DNA of 32,851 nt, from positions 1 to 32,851 of the forward strand of contig CANDJC010000046.1 in the NCBI GenBank assembly GCA_947384955.1, given 5' to 3'. Source of the DNA: an uncultured Eubacterium sp. (lineage in GTDB: Bacteria; Bacillota; Clostridia; Lachnospirales; Lachnospiraceae). The translations under genes and the position numbers were made by a program. The notes below the pieces were generated by a model, which was not told the DNA's origin, ran no database searches, and saw only the letters and a program-made list of their open reading frames with translations. This document shows, one piece after another, positions 6,856 to 15,906 of the stretch (position 1 is the stretch's first letter; every line of letters starts with the position of its first letter).

Positions 6856-8187
6856 ATGAAAAAAAGAATGGCATTACTGATGGCAGCGCTGATGTCCGTA
6901 TCCATGATGGCAGGCTGCGGCTCAGATGACAGCTCTGGGGAGAGTAATACGGGAGGCAGTTCTGATGAAAGCCAGACAGACAGCCAGGATACGGCTCAGA
7001 ATGAAAGCGGCGGCCAGGAAGCTGAAGGCGGGGATGTTACGATCCGCTGGATGCAGTTTCAGGTAGAGTATACGAACCAGGTAAAACAGATGGCAAAAGC
7101 ATATGAAGACGAGCATCCGAACGTAAAGATTGAAGTGGAAGTGATCGGAGACGATTATTATGATGTATTAAAGACCAAGGCATCTTCCGGGGATATGCCG
7201 GACGTATTTATGACGGCAGGATATAATGAAATCGTGACTTACAAGGATTATGTTACGGATTTGTCAGATCAGGAATTTGCGGGACAGATTGCAGACGCCG
7301 CATTGGAATGCATTTCTCTGGACGGTAAAATAGTCGGACTGCCGGTACAGATGTCTGGAAACGGGATTGTATATAATAAAAAGATATTCGAGGAAAACAA
7401 TCTGGAAATTCCGACGACGCTCAGTGAACTGGAACAGGTCTGTGAGACTCTGCAGGCAAAAGGCATTACGCCGTTTGCGAATCAGTTTAAGGATGACTGG
7501 CTGCTTGGGCAGTTTGTAAATTATGGATTTGCCGGAGGAGATGATACGACTGGCTTTATCGAGGGATTAAATGAGGGAAGCGTGAAGATAGCGGATACGG
7601 ATAAAATGAAAGATTTTATGAATGTGCTGGACCTGATGTTAAAATACGGCCAGGAGAAGCCTCTGGACGCAGGCTGGAACGAAGCGGCCGCGACATTCGC
7701 GCTTGGAGAACAGGCGATGATTTTTGAAGGAATCTGGGCAAACGATACGATTACGGAAATTGCTCCGGATATGGAAATCGGACTGTTTGCGCTTCCAATG
7801 TCAGATGACCCTGCGGATACGAAGCTTGCGGCAGATGTAAACGGCGTATGGCATGTGTCCAATACTTCCGAACATGCGGATGTGGCAAAGGATATTTTAA
7901 ACTGGATTGTTTCCAGCGATGCAGGGCAGGATTTCCTGCTGAACCAGTGCCAGGTAATCCCGGCAATGGAGGGAATGGCATTCCAGGGGACAAATCCGCT
8001 TTCACAGGATGTTTCTAAATATATGGAACAGGGCAGTACCATTATCTGGTCATGGCCGCTGTGGCCGGACGGCTATTATAATGAATCCGGCAAAAAGCTG
8101 CAGGATTACATTTCAGGAGGGAGCGGCGACCATCAGGCAGCTTTGCAGTCACTGGATGATTTGTGGATAAATCTTGCATCAAAATAA
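6856..8187 (+). CDS. CUT1-family sugar ABC transporter substrate-binding lipoprotein
   Basis: 443 aa. A lipoprotein signal peptide ends in the lipobox MMAG-C21, so Cys21 would be lipidated and the protein anchored on the outer face of the membrane. A Ser/Asp/Glu/Gln-rich linker (22-60) leads to the extracellular solute-binding domain of the MalE/CUT1 type (TIRWMQFQVEYTNQVKQMAK; GLPVQMSGNGIVYNKKIFEE; EQAMIFEGIWAND). The ribosome binding site is AAGGAGG, 9 bases before ATG. It is the first gene of an importer operon with two permeases. An oligosaccharide substrate is inferred from the family and from the neighbouring glycosidase. Confidence 0.95.
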   Translation: MKKRMALLMAALMSVSMMAGCGSDDSSGESNTGGSSDESQTDSQDTAQNESGGQEAEGGDVTIRWMQFQVEYTNQVKQMAKAYEDEHPNVKIEVEVIGDDYYDVLKTKASSGDMPDVFMTAGYNEIVTYKDYVTDLSDQEFAGQIADAALECISLDGKIVGLPVQMSGNGIVYNKKIFEENNLEIPTTLSELEQVCETLQAKGITPFANQFKDDWLLGQFVNYGFAGGDDTTGFIEGLNEGSVKIADTDKMKDFMNVLDLMLKYGQEKPLDAGWNEAAATFALGEQAMIFEGIWANDTITEIAPDMEIGLFALPMSDDPADTKLAADVNGVWHVSNTSEHADVAKDILNWIVSSDAGQDFLLNQCQVIPAMEGMAFQGTNPLSQDVSKYMEQGSTIIWSWPLWPDGYYNESGKKLQDYISGGSGDHQAALQSLDDLWINLASK

Positions 8188-8230
8188 TCAGAGCCCGTAA
8201 CAGTCTGACTGAGGTTTCACGATGCAGATG

Positions 8231-8256
8231 CCGGCGCATCAGTTCAGGTGCGCCGG
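8231..8256 (+). promoter_or_regulatory. Intercistronic hairpin after the binding-protein gene
   Basis: A perfect 8-bp GC-rich stem CCGGCGCA/TGCGCCGG with a 10-base loop and no T tract. It lies between the binding-protein and permease genes. Such hairpins often protect the 3' end of the upstream message, giving more binding protein than permease; that role is inferred. Confidence 0.6.
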
Positions 8257-8275
8257 ACACAGAAAAGAGGGAAAC

Positions 8276-9157
8276 ATGAAAAATAAGAAAAAAGAATTAA
8301 TATCAGAAGTCCTGATTTTTGTCATGCCTCTTATGGTTTTGTATTTTATATTTTTTATACTGCCTCTGGCCGAAGGGATTTATTATTCCCTCCTGGACTG
8401 GGACGGCATCAGCAAAGACAGAAATTTTGTGGGACTTAAGAATTACATAAAGCTGTTTACAAGTGATTCCGATTATTTTGTGTCACTTGCGTTTACCTTA
8501 AAATATGTTGTATTAAATGTCATTCTGACTAATGTGCTGGCGTTTCTGCTTGCTCTTTTAGTGAATTCAAAGCTCAAATGCACGAAATTCCTGCGTACCT
8601 GTTTTTTCCTTCCGAATGTTATCAGCATGCTGATTGTCGGGTATATCTGGCGTTTCCTGTTTAATCAGGGATGCGCTTCGCTTTATAAGGCTACGGGATG
8701 GGACTTTTTTAACATCAGCTGGCTTGGCGGCGGAAATATTTCTGTTGCCGCTATGGTTATCGTGGCGATGTGGCAGGGGGTCGGCTATATTATGATTCTG
8801 TATCTGTCCGGGTTGCAGATGATTGACACAAGCCTGCTGGAAGCAGCCGCGATTGACGGGGCCGGAAAAGTGAAACAGTTTTTTAAAGTCACGCTGCCGC
8901 TTATGGTTCCGACCATCGGAGTCAATCTGTTTATGGTAGTATCACAGTCGTTCCGCCAGTTCGACTTAAACCTTTCACTGACAGGCGGCGGGCCGGGCAG
9001 ACAGACAACAAGCCTTGCGCTTGACATTTATACAGAAGGCTATCAGAATAACCGGCTGGGCTATGCGGAAGCAAAGGCGCTGATTCTGTTTCTGATTGTC
9101 ATTGTCATAGCGATGCTGCAGCTGAAACTGACGAATTCAAAGGAGGTGGAAGCATAA
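8276..9157 (+). CDS. CUT1 sugar ABC transporter permease (MalF type)
   Basis: 293 aa. About six membrane segments, the first at about 12-34 (ISEVLIFVMPLMVLYFIFFI). The EAA loop that contacts the ATPase reads EAAAIDGAGKVKQFFKVTLP. The start at 8276 is chosen because GAGGG lies 5 bases upstream; an upstream in-frame ATG at 8222 would add 18 hydrophilic residues over the intercistronic hairpin and has no ribosome binding site. It overlaps the next permease gene by one base (TAATG), so translation is coupled. Confidence 0.95.
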   Translation: MKNKKKELISEVLIFVMPLMVLYFIFFILPLAEGIYYSLLDWDGISKDRNFVGLKNYIKLFTSDSDYFVSLAFTLKYVVLNVILTNVLAFLLALLVNSKLKCTKFLRTCFFLPNVISMLIVGYIWRFLFNQGCASLYKATGWDFFNISWLGGGNISVAAMVIVAMWQGVGYIMILYLSGLQMIDTSLLEAAAIDGAGKVKQFFKVTLPLMVPTIGVNLFMVVSQSFRQFDLNLSLTGGGPGRQTTSLALDIYTEGYQNNRLGYAEAKALILFLIVIVIAMLQLKLTNSKEVEA

Positions 9158-9987
9158 TGGAAAAACTAAGAAATACCAGAAAGATTTTACTGGAAGTGTT
9201 TATGGTGATTCTTGCGGTTATCTTTATTTCACCCGCATGGATTGTGCTGACCAATTCTTTCAAGCCTCTTGGGGAAATACTGACAAATACATTCGGGCTG
9301 CCGAAAAGCCCGAGCCTGGAGAATTTCCGGTATGTACTGGAAAACATGAATTATGTAAGAGTGTTTTTTAATACGGTCTGCATCTGCGTGTTTGCAATCG
9401 CATTTACGGTGATACTGAGCGCCATGTGCGCATACCGGCTGTCCCGGTGGAATAATAAAGCCAGCAATGCGATTCTGCTTCTTTTAATGGCTTCCATGAC
9501 GGTTCCGTTTCAGAGCATTATGCTTCCGTTTGCGAAAATATGCAAAAGCATGAACCTGACGGACAGCATTCCCGGGCTGATTCTGGTTCTGATACCACTG
9601 TACTGTCCGATGGCAGTGTTTATCTTCCAGGGAGCGATTAAATCGATACCTAAGGAAATCGAGGAAGCGGCGCAGATGGATGGCTGCGGGAAGCTTGGAA
9701 CATTTTTTAAAATTATTTTTCCATTGTTAAAGCCGTCAACGAGCAGTATCGTAGTATTGTTCACACTGCAGATGTGGAATGATTTTACGCTTCCTCTGAT
9801 TATGCTGCAGAGTGAATCGAAAAAGACGATTACGACAACCGTATATTCTTTTTTCAGCGCTTATTCCATGCGCTGGGATTATGCGCTGACATCCCTTGCG
9901 CTGTCGATTCTGCCGATGATTATTTTCTTCCTGTTTATGCAGAAATATATTATTTCCGGTATCGTGGCTGGTGCAGTGAAAGGATAG
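9157..9987 (+). CDS. CUT1 sugar ABC transporter permease (MalG type)
   Basis: 276 aa. Six predicted membrane segments; an N-terminal segment ending in NSFKPLGEI, typical of MalG-type partners; EAA loop EEAAQMDGCGKLGTFFKIIF. Its AGGAGGTG ribosome binding site lies inside the end of the preceding permease gene. It is the last gene of the operon, before a terminator. No ATPase gene is present here; CUT1 systems in Firmicutes often use a shared MsmX-type ATPase encoded elsewhere. Confidence 0.95.
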   Translation: MEKLRNTRKILLEVFMVILAVIFISPAWIVLTNSFKPLGEILTNTFGLPKSPSLENFRYVLENMNYVRVFFNTVCICVFAIAFTVILSAMCAYRLSRWNNKASNAILLLLMASMTVPFQSIMLPFAKICKSMNLTDSIPGLILVLIPLYCPMAVFIFQGAIKSIPKEIEEAAQMDGCGKLGTFFKIIFPLLKPSTSSIVVLFTLQMWNDFTLPLIMLQSESKKTITTTVYSFFSAYSMRWDYALTSLALSILPMIIFFLFMQKYIISGIVAGAVKG

Positions 9988-10003
9988 CCGGATGAAAGCT
10001 TCG

Positions 10004-10046
10004 CCCGATAAAGACAGTCAGAATGGCTGTTCTTTGTCGGGTTCTT
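10004..10046 (+). terminator. Terminator of the importer operon
   Basis: The stem CCCGATAAAGA... pairs with ...TCTTTGTCGGG (10004 to 10041), with one G-T pair and a small bulge, followed by TTCTTTCT. It lies 17 bp after the last permease gene. Confidence 0.7.
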
Positions 10047-10135
10047 TCTGCTGAAATGCCCTTTGGGAGCAAAAAATCAATATCCATCCCGTTAAAAAAA
10101 CTAATATTTTTATAAAAAATGGTTAATATATTATG

Positions 10136-10164
10136 TTTTATTTTTCAGCAATATCTGCTAAAAT
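10136..10164 (+). promoter_or_regulatory. Possible promoter of the hydrogenase-like sensor gene
   Basis: An extended -10 TGC-TAAAAT (10156-10164) with a weak -35 TTTTAT 17 bp upstream, in a very AT-rich 150-bp stretch. This leaves an approximately 80-base leader before the start codon. Confidence 0.4.
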
Positions 10165-10249
10165 AGAATTATTCAGATAAATTGTGCCAATAAAAGTGAG
10201 TAACTGTCAGCAATAGGCATGGATTAATTCTAAAAGGAGACGTTTTATA

Positions 10250-12199
10250 ATGAAAGACATGAATGAATTGCGAAATACAGAGGGCATGCTGATTTATACA
10301 AATGAAGACTGTACGGGCTGTAATAAATGTGTGCGTGTATGTCCGACACTGGTATCGAATATTGCGCAGGACAATCAGATTCTGGTGAATCCGCAAAGCT
10401 GCATCGCCTGCGGGGCCTGTTTAAAAGCATGCGGACACGGAGCCAGAACATTTCATGATGATACGGACGCATTTTTTGCAGATTTAAAAAGCGGAAAGCA
10501 CATTTCGGTCATTATTGCGCCGGCATTTTTAGCGAATTATCCAAGGGAGTATAAGCGTGTGCTCGGGTATTTAAAATCATTAGGTGTCAGGCACCTGTAC
10601 AGTGTATCTTTCGGGGCGGATATTACGACATGGGGCTATTTAAAATATATTACGGAAAACAATTTTACAGGCGGTATCAGCCAGCCGTGCCCGGCGGTTG
10701 TTGATTATGTAGAAAAATATATACCGGAATTAATCCCGCGCATGATGCCGGTGCAAAGCCCGATGATGTGCATGGCGATTTACATAAAAAAATATCTGAA
10801 AATAACAGACGAGCTTGCATTTATCAGTCCGTGTGTAGCAAAAAAGAGTGAAATCATGGATGCGAATAACAAAGGTTATGTGAAATATAATGTGACCTTT
10901 TCCCGGTTAATGGAATATATCGGCAGCGCATATTCCCATAGTCCGGAATATACCGATGAGCTTGAATACGGCATGGGCTCGCTGTATCCGATGCCGGGCG
11001 GACTTAGGGAAAATGTAGAGCATTTTCTGGGCAAAGGGCAGGTCGTACGCCAGGTGGAGGGCGAGCAGGAAGCGTATCATTATTTAAATGAATATCTGCA
11101 GCGTGTGAAAAATAAAGCGGAGCTGCCGTTTATGGTGGATGTTTTAAACTGCAGCAAGGGCTGTATTTACGGTCCTGCGACAGAGCCTTCCAGAAATACG
11201 GATGACGTGCTGTTAACATTAAGCAGGATGCGGGATACGGACAAAGGGAATCTGCACAGACAGGGGATTTTGCATAAGAAGAACAAGAGCCCGTGGACGA
11301 AGCAGATATCACAGGAGGAGCGGCTGAAAAATCTGATGGACGCATTCCGCGATTTGAAGCTTTCTGATTTTATCCGCAAATATGATACAGCAAAAACCGT
11401 GCAGGTAAAAGAACCTTCGCAGGCCGAGCTGAATCAGATTTATTTAAGCATGAACAAGGATACGCAGAAGAAACAGATTATCAACTGCAGCGCCTGCGGC
11501 TATGAGACATGTAAGGATATGGCGCGCGCGATTTATAACGGGGTCAATACAAAAGAAAACTGCATTCATTATATTAAAGAGCTGGCAGAGAAGGAACAGG
11601 TGCATTTAGAGCAGATTAATGAACAGCAAAAGCAGGAGCATGAAGAAAGAGGCAGCCGGATTGATGCCATTAAGGGGCAGTTTACCACACTGTCGAACGC
11701 GGTTACGGAGCTGAACGACGCAAACGAAGCATCCGCAAACGAAGCAACCGACCTGGCCGGAAAGCTTACCGATATTTCGAATTTCTGCTACAGCCTGGAG
11801 GATTCGCTGGCAAGTATTCTGAATTTTATTGACATTTATAAAAATACAAGTGAAAATATTGTCAGCATTGCGAATAAAACAAATCTGCTGTCGCTGAACG
11901 CGTCGATTGAAGCAGCCAGGGCCGGAGAGCAGGGCCGGGGATTTGCGGTTGTTGCAGAAGAAATCCGCAATCTGTCGGCTTCCATTAAGACGCTTCTTGC
12001 CAAGGATAACCAGAGGGCGGAGGAGACAATTCCAAAGGTAGATGCGAGTGTGGAATCGATTAAACAGCTGATTGAAAGCATTAACCATATGAATGACCGG
12101 GTATCTACGATTGCGGCGAATTCGCAGGAGATTGCGGCGCAGACTGCAAATGTGCAGGTGATGGCGGAGGATTTGAAAGGGGCGGTGGAAGAAATTTAA
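10250..12199 (+). CDS. Sensory [FeFe]-hydrogenase-like protein fused to a chemoreceptor signalling domain
   Basis: 649 aa. Two [4Fe-4S] motifs (C21, C24, C27, C31 and C51, C54, C57, C61) are followed by the hydrogenase large-subunit domain (about 85-340). The H-cluster ligands are in place: C148 (SQPCP), C196 (SPCVAKKSE), and C302 and C306 (LNCSKGC). The usual TSCCPGW motif reads SQPCP, so the proton-transfer Cys just before the ligand is Pro, arguing for sensing rather than fast turnover. A third cluster motif (C414, C417, C422, C439) leads to a coiled coil and a chemoreceptor tip ([20 protein letters not shown] and [11 protein letters not shown]). There is no membrane segment or HAMP, so it is cytoplasmic. 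The ribosome binding site is AAGGAGA. It is monocistronic and converges on a small gene. A role in H2 or redox signalling is inferred. Confidence 0.93.
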   Translation: MKDMNELRNTEGMLIYTNEDCTGCNKCVRVCPTLVSNIAQDNQILVNPQSCIACGACLKACGHGARTFHDDTDAFFADLKSGKHISVIIAPAFLANYPREYKRVLGYLKSLGVRHLYSVSFGADITTWGYLKYITENNFTGGISQPCPAVVDYVEKYIPELIPRMMPVQSPMMCMAIYIKKYLKITDELAFISPCVAKKSEIMDANNKGYVKYNVTFSRLMEYIGSAYSHSPEYTDELEYGMGSLYPMPGGLRENVEHFLGKGQVVRQVEGEQEAYHYLNEYLQRVKNKAELPFMVDVLNCSKGCIYGPATEPSRNTDDVLLTLSRMRDTDKGNLHRQGILHKKNKSPWTKQISQEERLKNLMDAFRDLKLSDFIRKYDTAKTVQVKEPSQAELNQIYLSMNKDTQKKQIINCSACGYETCKDMARAIYNGVNTKENCIHYIKELAEKEQVHLEQINEQQKQEHEERGSRIDAIKGQFTTLSNAVTELNDANEASANEATDLAGKLTDISNFCYSLEDSLASILNFIDIYKNTSENIVSIANKTNLLSLNASIEAARAGEQGRGFAVVAEEIRNLSASIKTLLAKDNQRAEETIPKVDASVESIKQLIESINHMNDRVSTIAANSQEIAAQTANVQVMAEDLKGAVEEI

Positions 12200-12363
12200 A
12201 CCGGACAGTATTCCATAATAAAAAGAGCGGTATCAGGCCGCTCTTTTATCAGATTATTTTTGGTAATATATTCCAGACACTGTACAATTTCTGCGTCCGT
12301 ATGTCCGTGATTACGCAGCCATTCAATCAGTCTGGCAATATCTGCTGAGCTCATTTCTTCCAT
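12196..12363 (-). CDS. Small hypothetical protein, 55 aa
   Basis: ATG at 12363 with a strong AGGAGGG ribosome binding site 4 bases upstream. The first 40 residues form a compact helical motif ([20 protein letters not shown], then [11 protein letters not shown]). The last 15 codons run through the terminator at 12221-12250, and the stop overlaps the end of the hydrogenase-like gene by 4 bp. I cannot assign a function. The start and the first 40 codons look real; the extreme C-terminus may be unimportant. Confidence 0.7.
   Translation of the reverse strand: MEEMSSADIARLIEWLRNHGHTDAEIVQCLEYITKNNLIKERPDTALFIMEYCPV
12221..12250. terminator. Bidirectional terminator inside the 3' end of the 55-codon gene
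   Basis: A perfect 10-bp stem AAAAGAGCGG/CCGCTCTTTT (12221-12230 with 12238-12247) and a 7-base loop. It lies 21 bp after the hydrogenase-like gene. On the minus strand it lies before the stop codon of the small gene and is followed by TTTTTATTA. Confidence 0.85.
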
Positions 12364-12481
12364 ATTCCCTCCTCTCCATATGCTGGACCCGCCTGAACCG
12401 TTACTGACTTTCGTATGATATCTTCTTTCTTAAGCATATACCCTTACGGGTTTTTTGTAAATAGTCAGTTTGAAAAAAAAC

Positions 12482-12510
12482 TTGCATTCTTCTTCTCATT
12501 GTGATAAATT
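12482..12510 (+). promoter_or_regulatory. Promoter of rplS and its leader
   Basis: -35 TTGCAT (12482-12487), 17-bp spacer, -10 TAAATT (12505-12510). A leader of about 70 bases (12517-12587) follows. L19 leaders with autoregulatory structure are known in Firmicutes, but I cannot confirm the consensus here. Confidence 0.75.
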
Positions 12511-12587
12511 AGAGATGTTGTGAAAAAGGCGATGGTCCTCTGATACAAAGGGTATTAAGAACATCAAAATAACAGGAGGTCACAAAA

Positions 12588-12941
12588 ATGAATGCAACAG
12601 AGATTATGAGAAGCATTGAGTCAGCGCAGATGAAAGAATCTGCTCCGCAGTTCCATGTAGGAGATACTGTAAAAGTATATGGAAAGATTGTGGAAGGAAA
12701 CCGTGAAAGAGTCCAGGTTTTTGAAGGAGTCGTATTAAAGAAACAGGGTTCAAGCAACCGTGAAACATTCACCGTAAGAAAGTTATCCAACGGCGTAGGC
12801 GTAGAAAAGACCTGGCCGCTGCATTCTCCAAATGTAGAAAAGGTAGAAATCGTGCGTTACGGCAAGGTAAGACGCGCAAAATTAAATTATTTAAGGGGAC
12901 GTGTAGGCAAGAGCGCAAAAGTAAAAGAATTAGTAAAATAA
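12588..12941 (+). CDS. rplS: 50S ribosomal protein L19
   Basis: 117 aa, normal length. Clear L19 sequence: [20 protein letters not shown], then [33 protein letters not shown], and the basic C-terminus [21 protein letters not shown]19 sits at the interface of the 30S and 50S subunits. The ribosome binding site is AGGAGG, 8 bases before ATG. It is followed by its own terminator, so the lepB-rbgA group downstream is probably transcribed partly on its own. Confidence 0.99.
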   Translation: MNATEIMRSIESAQMKESAPQFHVGDTVKVYGKIVEGNRERVQVFEGVVLKKQGSSNRETFTVRKLSNGVGVEKTWPLHSPNVEKVEIVRYGKVRRAKLNYLRGRVGKSAKVKELVK

Positions 12942-12975
12942 TTCAGGATTCAGACATTCAGACATTCAGGATTCG

Positions 12976-13008
12976 AAAAGAGACAATTGCAAGATTGTCT
13001 CTTTTTTA
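12976..13008 (+). terminator. Terminator of rplS
   Basis: A 12-bp stem AAAAGAGACAAT/ATTGTCTCTTTT (12976-12987 with 12994-13005) and a T run. It is preceded by short repeats of CATTCAG/ATTCAGGATTC (12942-12975). Confidence 0.9.
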
Positions 13009-13056
13009 GAAATATTCATTTGATTTATCATATTTGGCTGATAAGGAAAGAAAAGC

Positions 13057-13644
13057 ATGGGAAGAAAAGTCAGGGGACTTCAGTTTGGAAGAAAAAAGGA
13101 ACATAAGGTGAATCTGTCCCTGTTTCAGGAAGTTCTAATCTGGATACTGGAAATTGCCATTACGATTGCGATTGCACTCGTATTTACGTATTTCTTCGGT
13201 GTGCGTTCTGCTGTCATCGGGCCTTCGATGTCGCCGCAGTTAGACGACGGGGATGAAGTGCTGATTGACCGGTTTTCCTATAAGTTTATATCTCCCAAAC
13301 CCGGGGATATTATTGCATTTCTGCCAAACGGAAATACAAATACCCATTATTATATGAAGCGGATTATTGCGGTTCCCGGCGATACGGTGCAGATTACAGA
13401 CGGAATCGTGTACGTGAATGAGGAAGAATATATAGAGGAAACCCAGGTCAGCCGCATGGAGGACGCCGGTATCGCAAAGGATAAAATCACATTAGGGGAA
13501 GATGAATATTTTGTGCTGGGGGATAACCGCAATAACAGCGAAGACAGCAGGTTTGCAAATATTGGCTGTGTGAAAGAGGAGTATATTATTGGCAAGGCGT
13601 GGTTTGTTGTATCGCCGCGGCACAAATTCGGCCTGATGCAGTAA
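13057..13644 (+). CDS. lepB: Signal peptidase I (first copy)
   Basis: 195 aa. It removes signal peptides from exported proteins at the outer face of the membrane. One N-terminal membrane anchor (about 25-48) precedes the catalytic region with nucleophile Ser57 in IGPSMSPQLDDGDEV, general base Lys101 in YYMKRIIAVPGD, and the conserved box VLGDNRNNSEDSR. The N-terminus is basic (MGRKVRGLQFGRKKEHK), as expected for the cytoplasmic side. The ribosome binding site is AAGGAAAG. It is the first of two lepB genes flanking rbgA. Confidence 0.97.
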   Translation: MGRKVRGLQFGRKKEHKVNLSLFQEVLIWILEIAITIAIALVFTYFFGVRSAVIGPSMSPQLDDGDEVLIDRFSYKFISPKPGDIIAFLPNGNTNTHYYMKRIIAVPGDTVQITDGIVYVNEEEYIEETQVSRMEDAGIAKDKITLGEDEYFVLGDNRNNSEDSRFANIGCVKEEYIIGKAWFVVSPRHKFGLMQ

Positions 13645-13678
13645 GAAGCCAGGCAGGAAAATAAGGAAGGATGATAAC

Positions 13679-14518
13679 ATGCAGTATCAGTGGTACCCGG
13701 GTCATATGACAAAAGCAAAGAGGCAGATGCAGGAAGACATAAAGCTGGTAGATGTTGTAATTGAGCTGGTAGATGCCAGAATTCCGGTCAGCAGCCATAA
13801 TCCGGATATAGATGAAATGGGAAAAAATAAGTCCAGGCTTGTTCTGCTGAATAAAGCAGACCTTGCGGATGAAGCCGCAAACAGAGCGTGGTGCGAGTAT
13901 TATAAAAAACAGGGGATGTATGCGGTCAGGCTGGATTCCAGAAGCCGGACAGGCATGAAAGAAGTGCAGGCAGTCATTCAGGAAGCCTGCAGGGAAAAAA
14001 TCGAAAGAAACAGGCGGCGGGGCATTTTAAACCGTCCGGTCCGGGCTATGGTAGCGGGGATTCCGAACGTGGGAAAGTCTACGTTTATCAATTCTTTTGC
14101 GGGAAAGGCCTGTGCAAAGACCGGAAATAAACCGGGCGTTACGAAAGGGAAACAGTGGATTCGCCTGAATAAAAATGTGGAGCTGTTAGATACGCCGGGA
14201 ATTTTATGGCCGAAGTTCGAAGATGAGCTGACCGGGCTTCATCTGGCGTTTATCGGGTCTATGAAGGATGAAAATTTAAATATGGACGAGATGGCGCTTG
14301 CGTTAATCGGGGAGCTTGTAAACAGGTATCCCGGGCTTTTGGCGGAGCGTTACCAGCTGGATGAATCCGGGGAGGGGGCCGCGGTTTTAGGACAGATTGC
14401 CCAAAACAGGAACTGCTTAAAAAAGGGCGGCGGGCTGGATGATACAAAAGCAGCCGTTTTATTTATAGATGATTTCCGCAGCGGGAAGCTGGGAAGGATT
14501 ACAATCGAAACACCGTAG
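13679..14518 (+). CDS. rbgA: Ribosome biogenesis GTPase RbgA (YlqF)
   Basis: 279 aa. A circularly permuted GTPase that acts late in 50S subunit assembly. The motif order is permuted: G4 NKADL (about 59-63) comes before G1 GIPNVGKSTF (about 126-135), then the G2 region NKPGVTKG and G3 DTPGI (about 178-182). The start MQYQWYPGHMTKAKRQMQED is characteristic of the family. The ribosome binding site is AAGGAAGGATG, and the gene lies 34 bp after lepB. The rplS-rbgA-rnhB neighbourhood matches Bacillus subtilis. Confidence 0.98.
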   Translation: MQYQWYPGHMTKAKRQMQEDIKLVDVVIELVDARIPVSSHNPDIDEMGKNKSRLVLLNKADLADEAANRAWCEYYKKQGMYAVRLDSRSRTGMKEVQAVIQEACREKIERNRRRGILNRPVRAMVAGIPNVGKSTFINSFAGKACAKTGNKPGVTKGKQWIRLNKNVELLDTPGILWPKFEDELTGLHLAFIGSMKDENLNMDEMALALIGELVNRYPGLLAERYQLDESGEGAAVLGQIAQNRNCLKKGGGLDDTKAAVLFIDDFRSGKLGRITIETP

Positions 14519-14536
14519 CCGATGGAGAGATGATGC

Positions 14537-15145
14537 ATGAAGGCTATTTTTAAAGAAATCATCAGTCTGTGTCTTTATCTGGCCATTATTTTAGGCTGCA
14601 CGTATCTGACGGTCCATTATGCGGTGCAGCGTACGGAAATTGAAGGGGCTTCCATGGAGCCGGCCCTTTATCACGGCGACCAGATTCTTGTGGACAAGCT
14701 GACATACCGTTTCAGGGAACCGAAGCGGTATGAAATTATCGCGTTTCCATACCGGTATGAGCAGGATACCTATTATGTGAAGCGGATTATCGGCCTGCCA
14801 GGGGAAAAAGTACGGATTGATGCACAGGGAACGATTTTTATTAACGAGGAAGCACTGGATGAAAATTATGGCATAGAGCCTCTCAGCCAGCCGGGATATG
14901 CGTCTTCGCCGAGGATATTAGGAGAAGATGAATATTTTGTGCTGGGGGATAACCGCAATGACAGTATCGACAGCCGCTCGGCTGAGGTGGGGATGGTACG
15001 CCGCCAGGAAATTATCGGAAAGGCGTTTTTTCGGATATATCCGTTTTCGGCTGCCGGTACGATTCACTCTGCCGCAGACGGAAAAAATGCAAAAGACGGC
15101 GGGTCTGCACAGGCAGGCACAGCCGGGCAGGAGAATACAGAATGA
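14537..15145 (+). CDS. lepB: Signal peptidase I (second copy)
   Basis: 202 aa. One membrane anchor (about 7-28), nucleophile Ser39 in IEGASMEPALYHGDQI, base Lys82 in YYVKRIIGLPGE, and the VLGDNRNDSIDSR box. It has only a short N-terminus, and a Gly/Ala-rich tail (NAKDGGSAQAGTAGQENTE) follows the catalytic domain; the first copy lacks this tail. It lies 18 bp after rbgA and overlaps rnhB by 4 bp (ATGA), so it is cotranslated with both. Confidence 0.97.
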   Translation: MKAIFKEIISLCLYLAIILGCTYLTVHYAVQRTEIEGASMEPALYHGDQILVDKLTYRFREPKRYEIIAFPYRYEQDTYYVKRIIGLPGEKVRIDAQGTIFINEEALDENYGIEPLSQPGYASSPRILGEDEYFVLGDNRNDSIDSRSAEVGMVRRQEIIGKAFFRIYPFSAAGTIHSAADGKNAKDGGSAQAGTAGQENTE

Positions 15146-15906
15146 TAAAAACGATAGGACAGATTCGGACAGAATACCAGGCAGCACAGATACAGATGCT
15201 GCCTGATTTTATTGAAGCATATAAAAATGATTCAAGGGCAGGCGTGCAAAAGCTCGCCGCGCAGGCTGAAAAAAAACTGCGGGATTTCGAACAGGAACGC
15301 CGGCGTATTTATAACCTTACAGAATATGAGCGTCAGTACAGCGGATGTGCATACATATGCGGCATTGACGAAGCAGGAAGGGGCCCGCTTGCAGGTCCGG
15401 TAGCGGCAGGCGCGGTTATACTGCCAAAGGACTGTGAGATTTTATATATCAATGATTCCAAAAAGCTCTCGGCGAAAATGCGGGAAAAATTATATGACAC
15501 GATTATGGAAAAGGCGCTTACGGCCGCTGTCGGCATCGTATCCCCGCAGCGGATTGACGAGATTAATATTCTGCAGGCATCGTATGAGGCCATGCGCGAA
15601 GCTATAAATAAACTGGACCTGGTACCCGATATATTATTAAATGACGCTGTTACCATACCTTCCGTTCCGATACGCCAGATACCGATAATAAAAGGCGATG
15701 CAAAAAGCATATCCATAGCCGCCGCAAGTATTCTGGCTAAGGTCACAAGGGACCGGATGATGGATGAATATGACCGTATTTATCCGGAATACGGCTTTGC
15801 GTCGCACAAAGGGTACGGTACGAAAGCGCATATCGAAGCAGTCAGGCGCTTCGGGCCGTGTGAGATTCACAGAAAAACATTTCTGGCTTCGATATTGGAT
15901 GCGTAA
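15142..15906 (+). CDS. rnhB: Ribonuclease HII
   Basis: 254 aa. It cleaves RNA in RNA-DNA hybrids and removes misincorporated ribonucleotides. An N-terminal extension (1-70), as in Bacillus-type enzymes, precedes the catalytic domain with Asp76 and Glu77 in GIDEAGRGPLAGPV. Then come NDSKKLS (104-110), the region LLNDAVTIP with a further acidic residue, and KGDAKSISIAAASILAKVTR. The end matches the family (SHKGYGTKAH...). It is coupled by an ATGA overlap to lepB. Confidence 0.98.
   Translation: MIKTIGQIRTEYQAAQIQMLPDFIEAYKNDSRAGVQKLAAQAEKKLRDFEQERRRIYNLTEYERQYSGCAYICGIDEAGRGPLAGPVAAGAVILPKDCEILYINDSKKLSAKMREKLYDTIMEKALTAAVGIVSPQRIDEINILQASYEAMREAINKLDLVPDILLNDAVTIPSVPIRQIPIIKGDAKSISIAAASILAKVTRDRMMDEYDRIYPEYGFASHKGYGTKAHIEAVRRFGPCEIHRKTFLASILDA

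Noticed and set aside
7521-8042. 173-codon minus-strand frame inside the binding-protein gene
   Set aside because: It is a shadow of the lipoprotein gene with no ribosome binding site and no recognisable domain.
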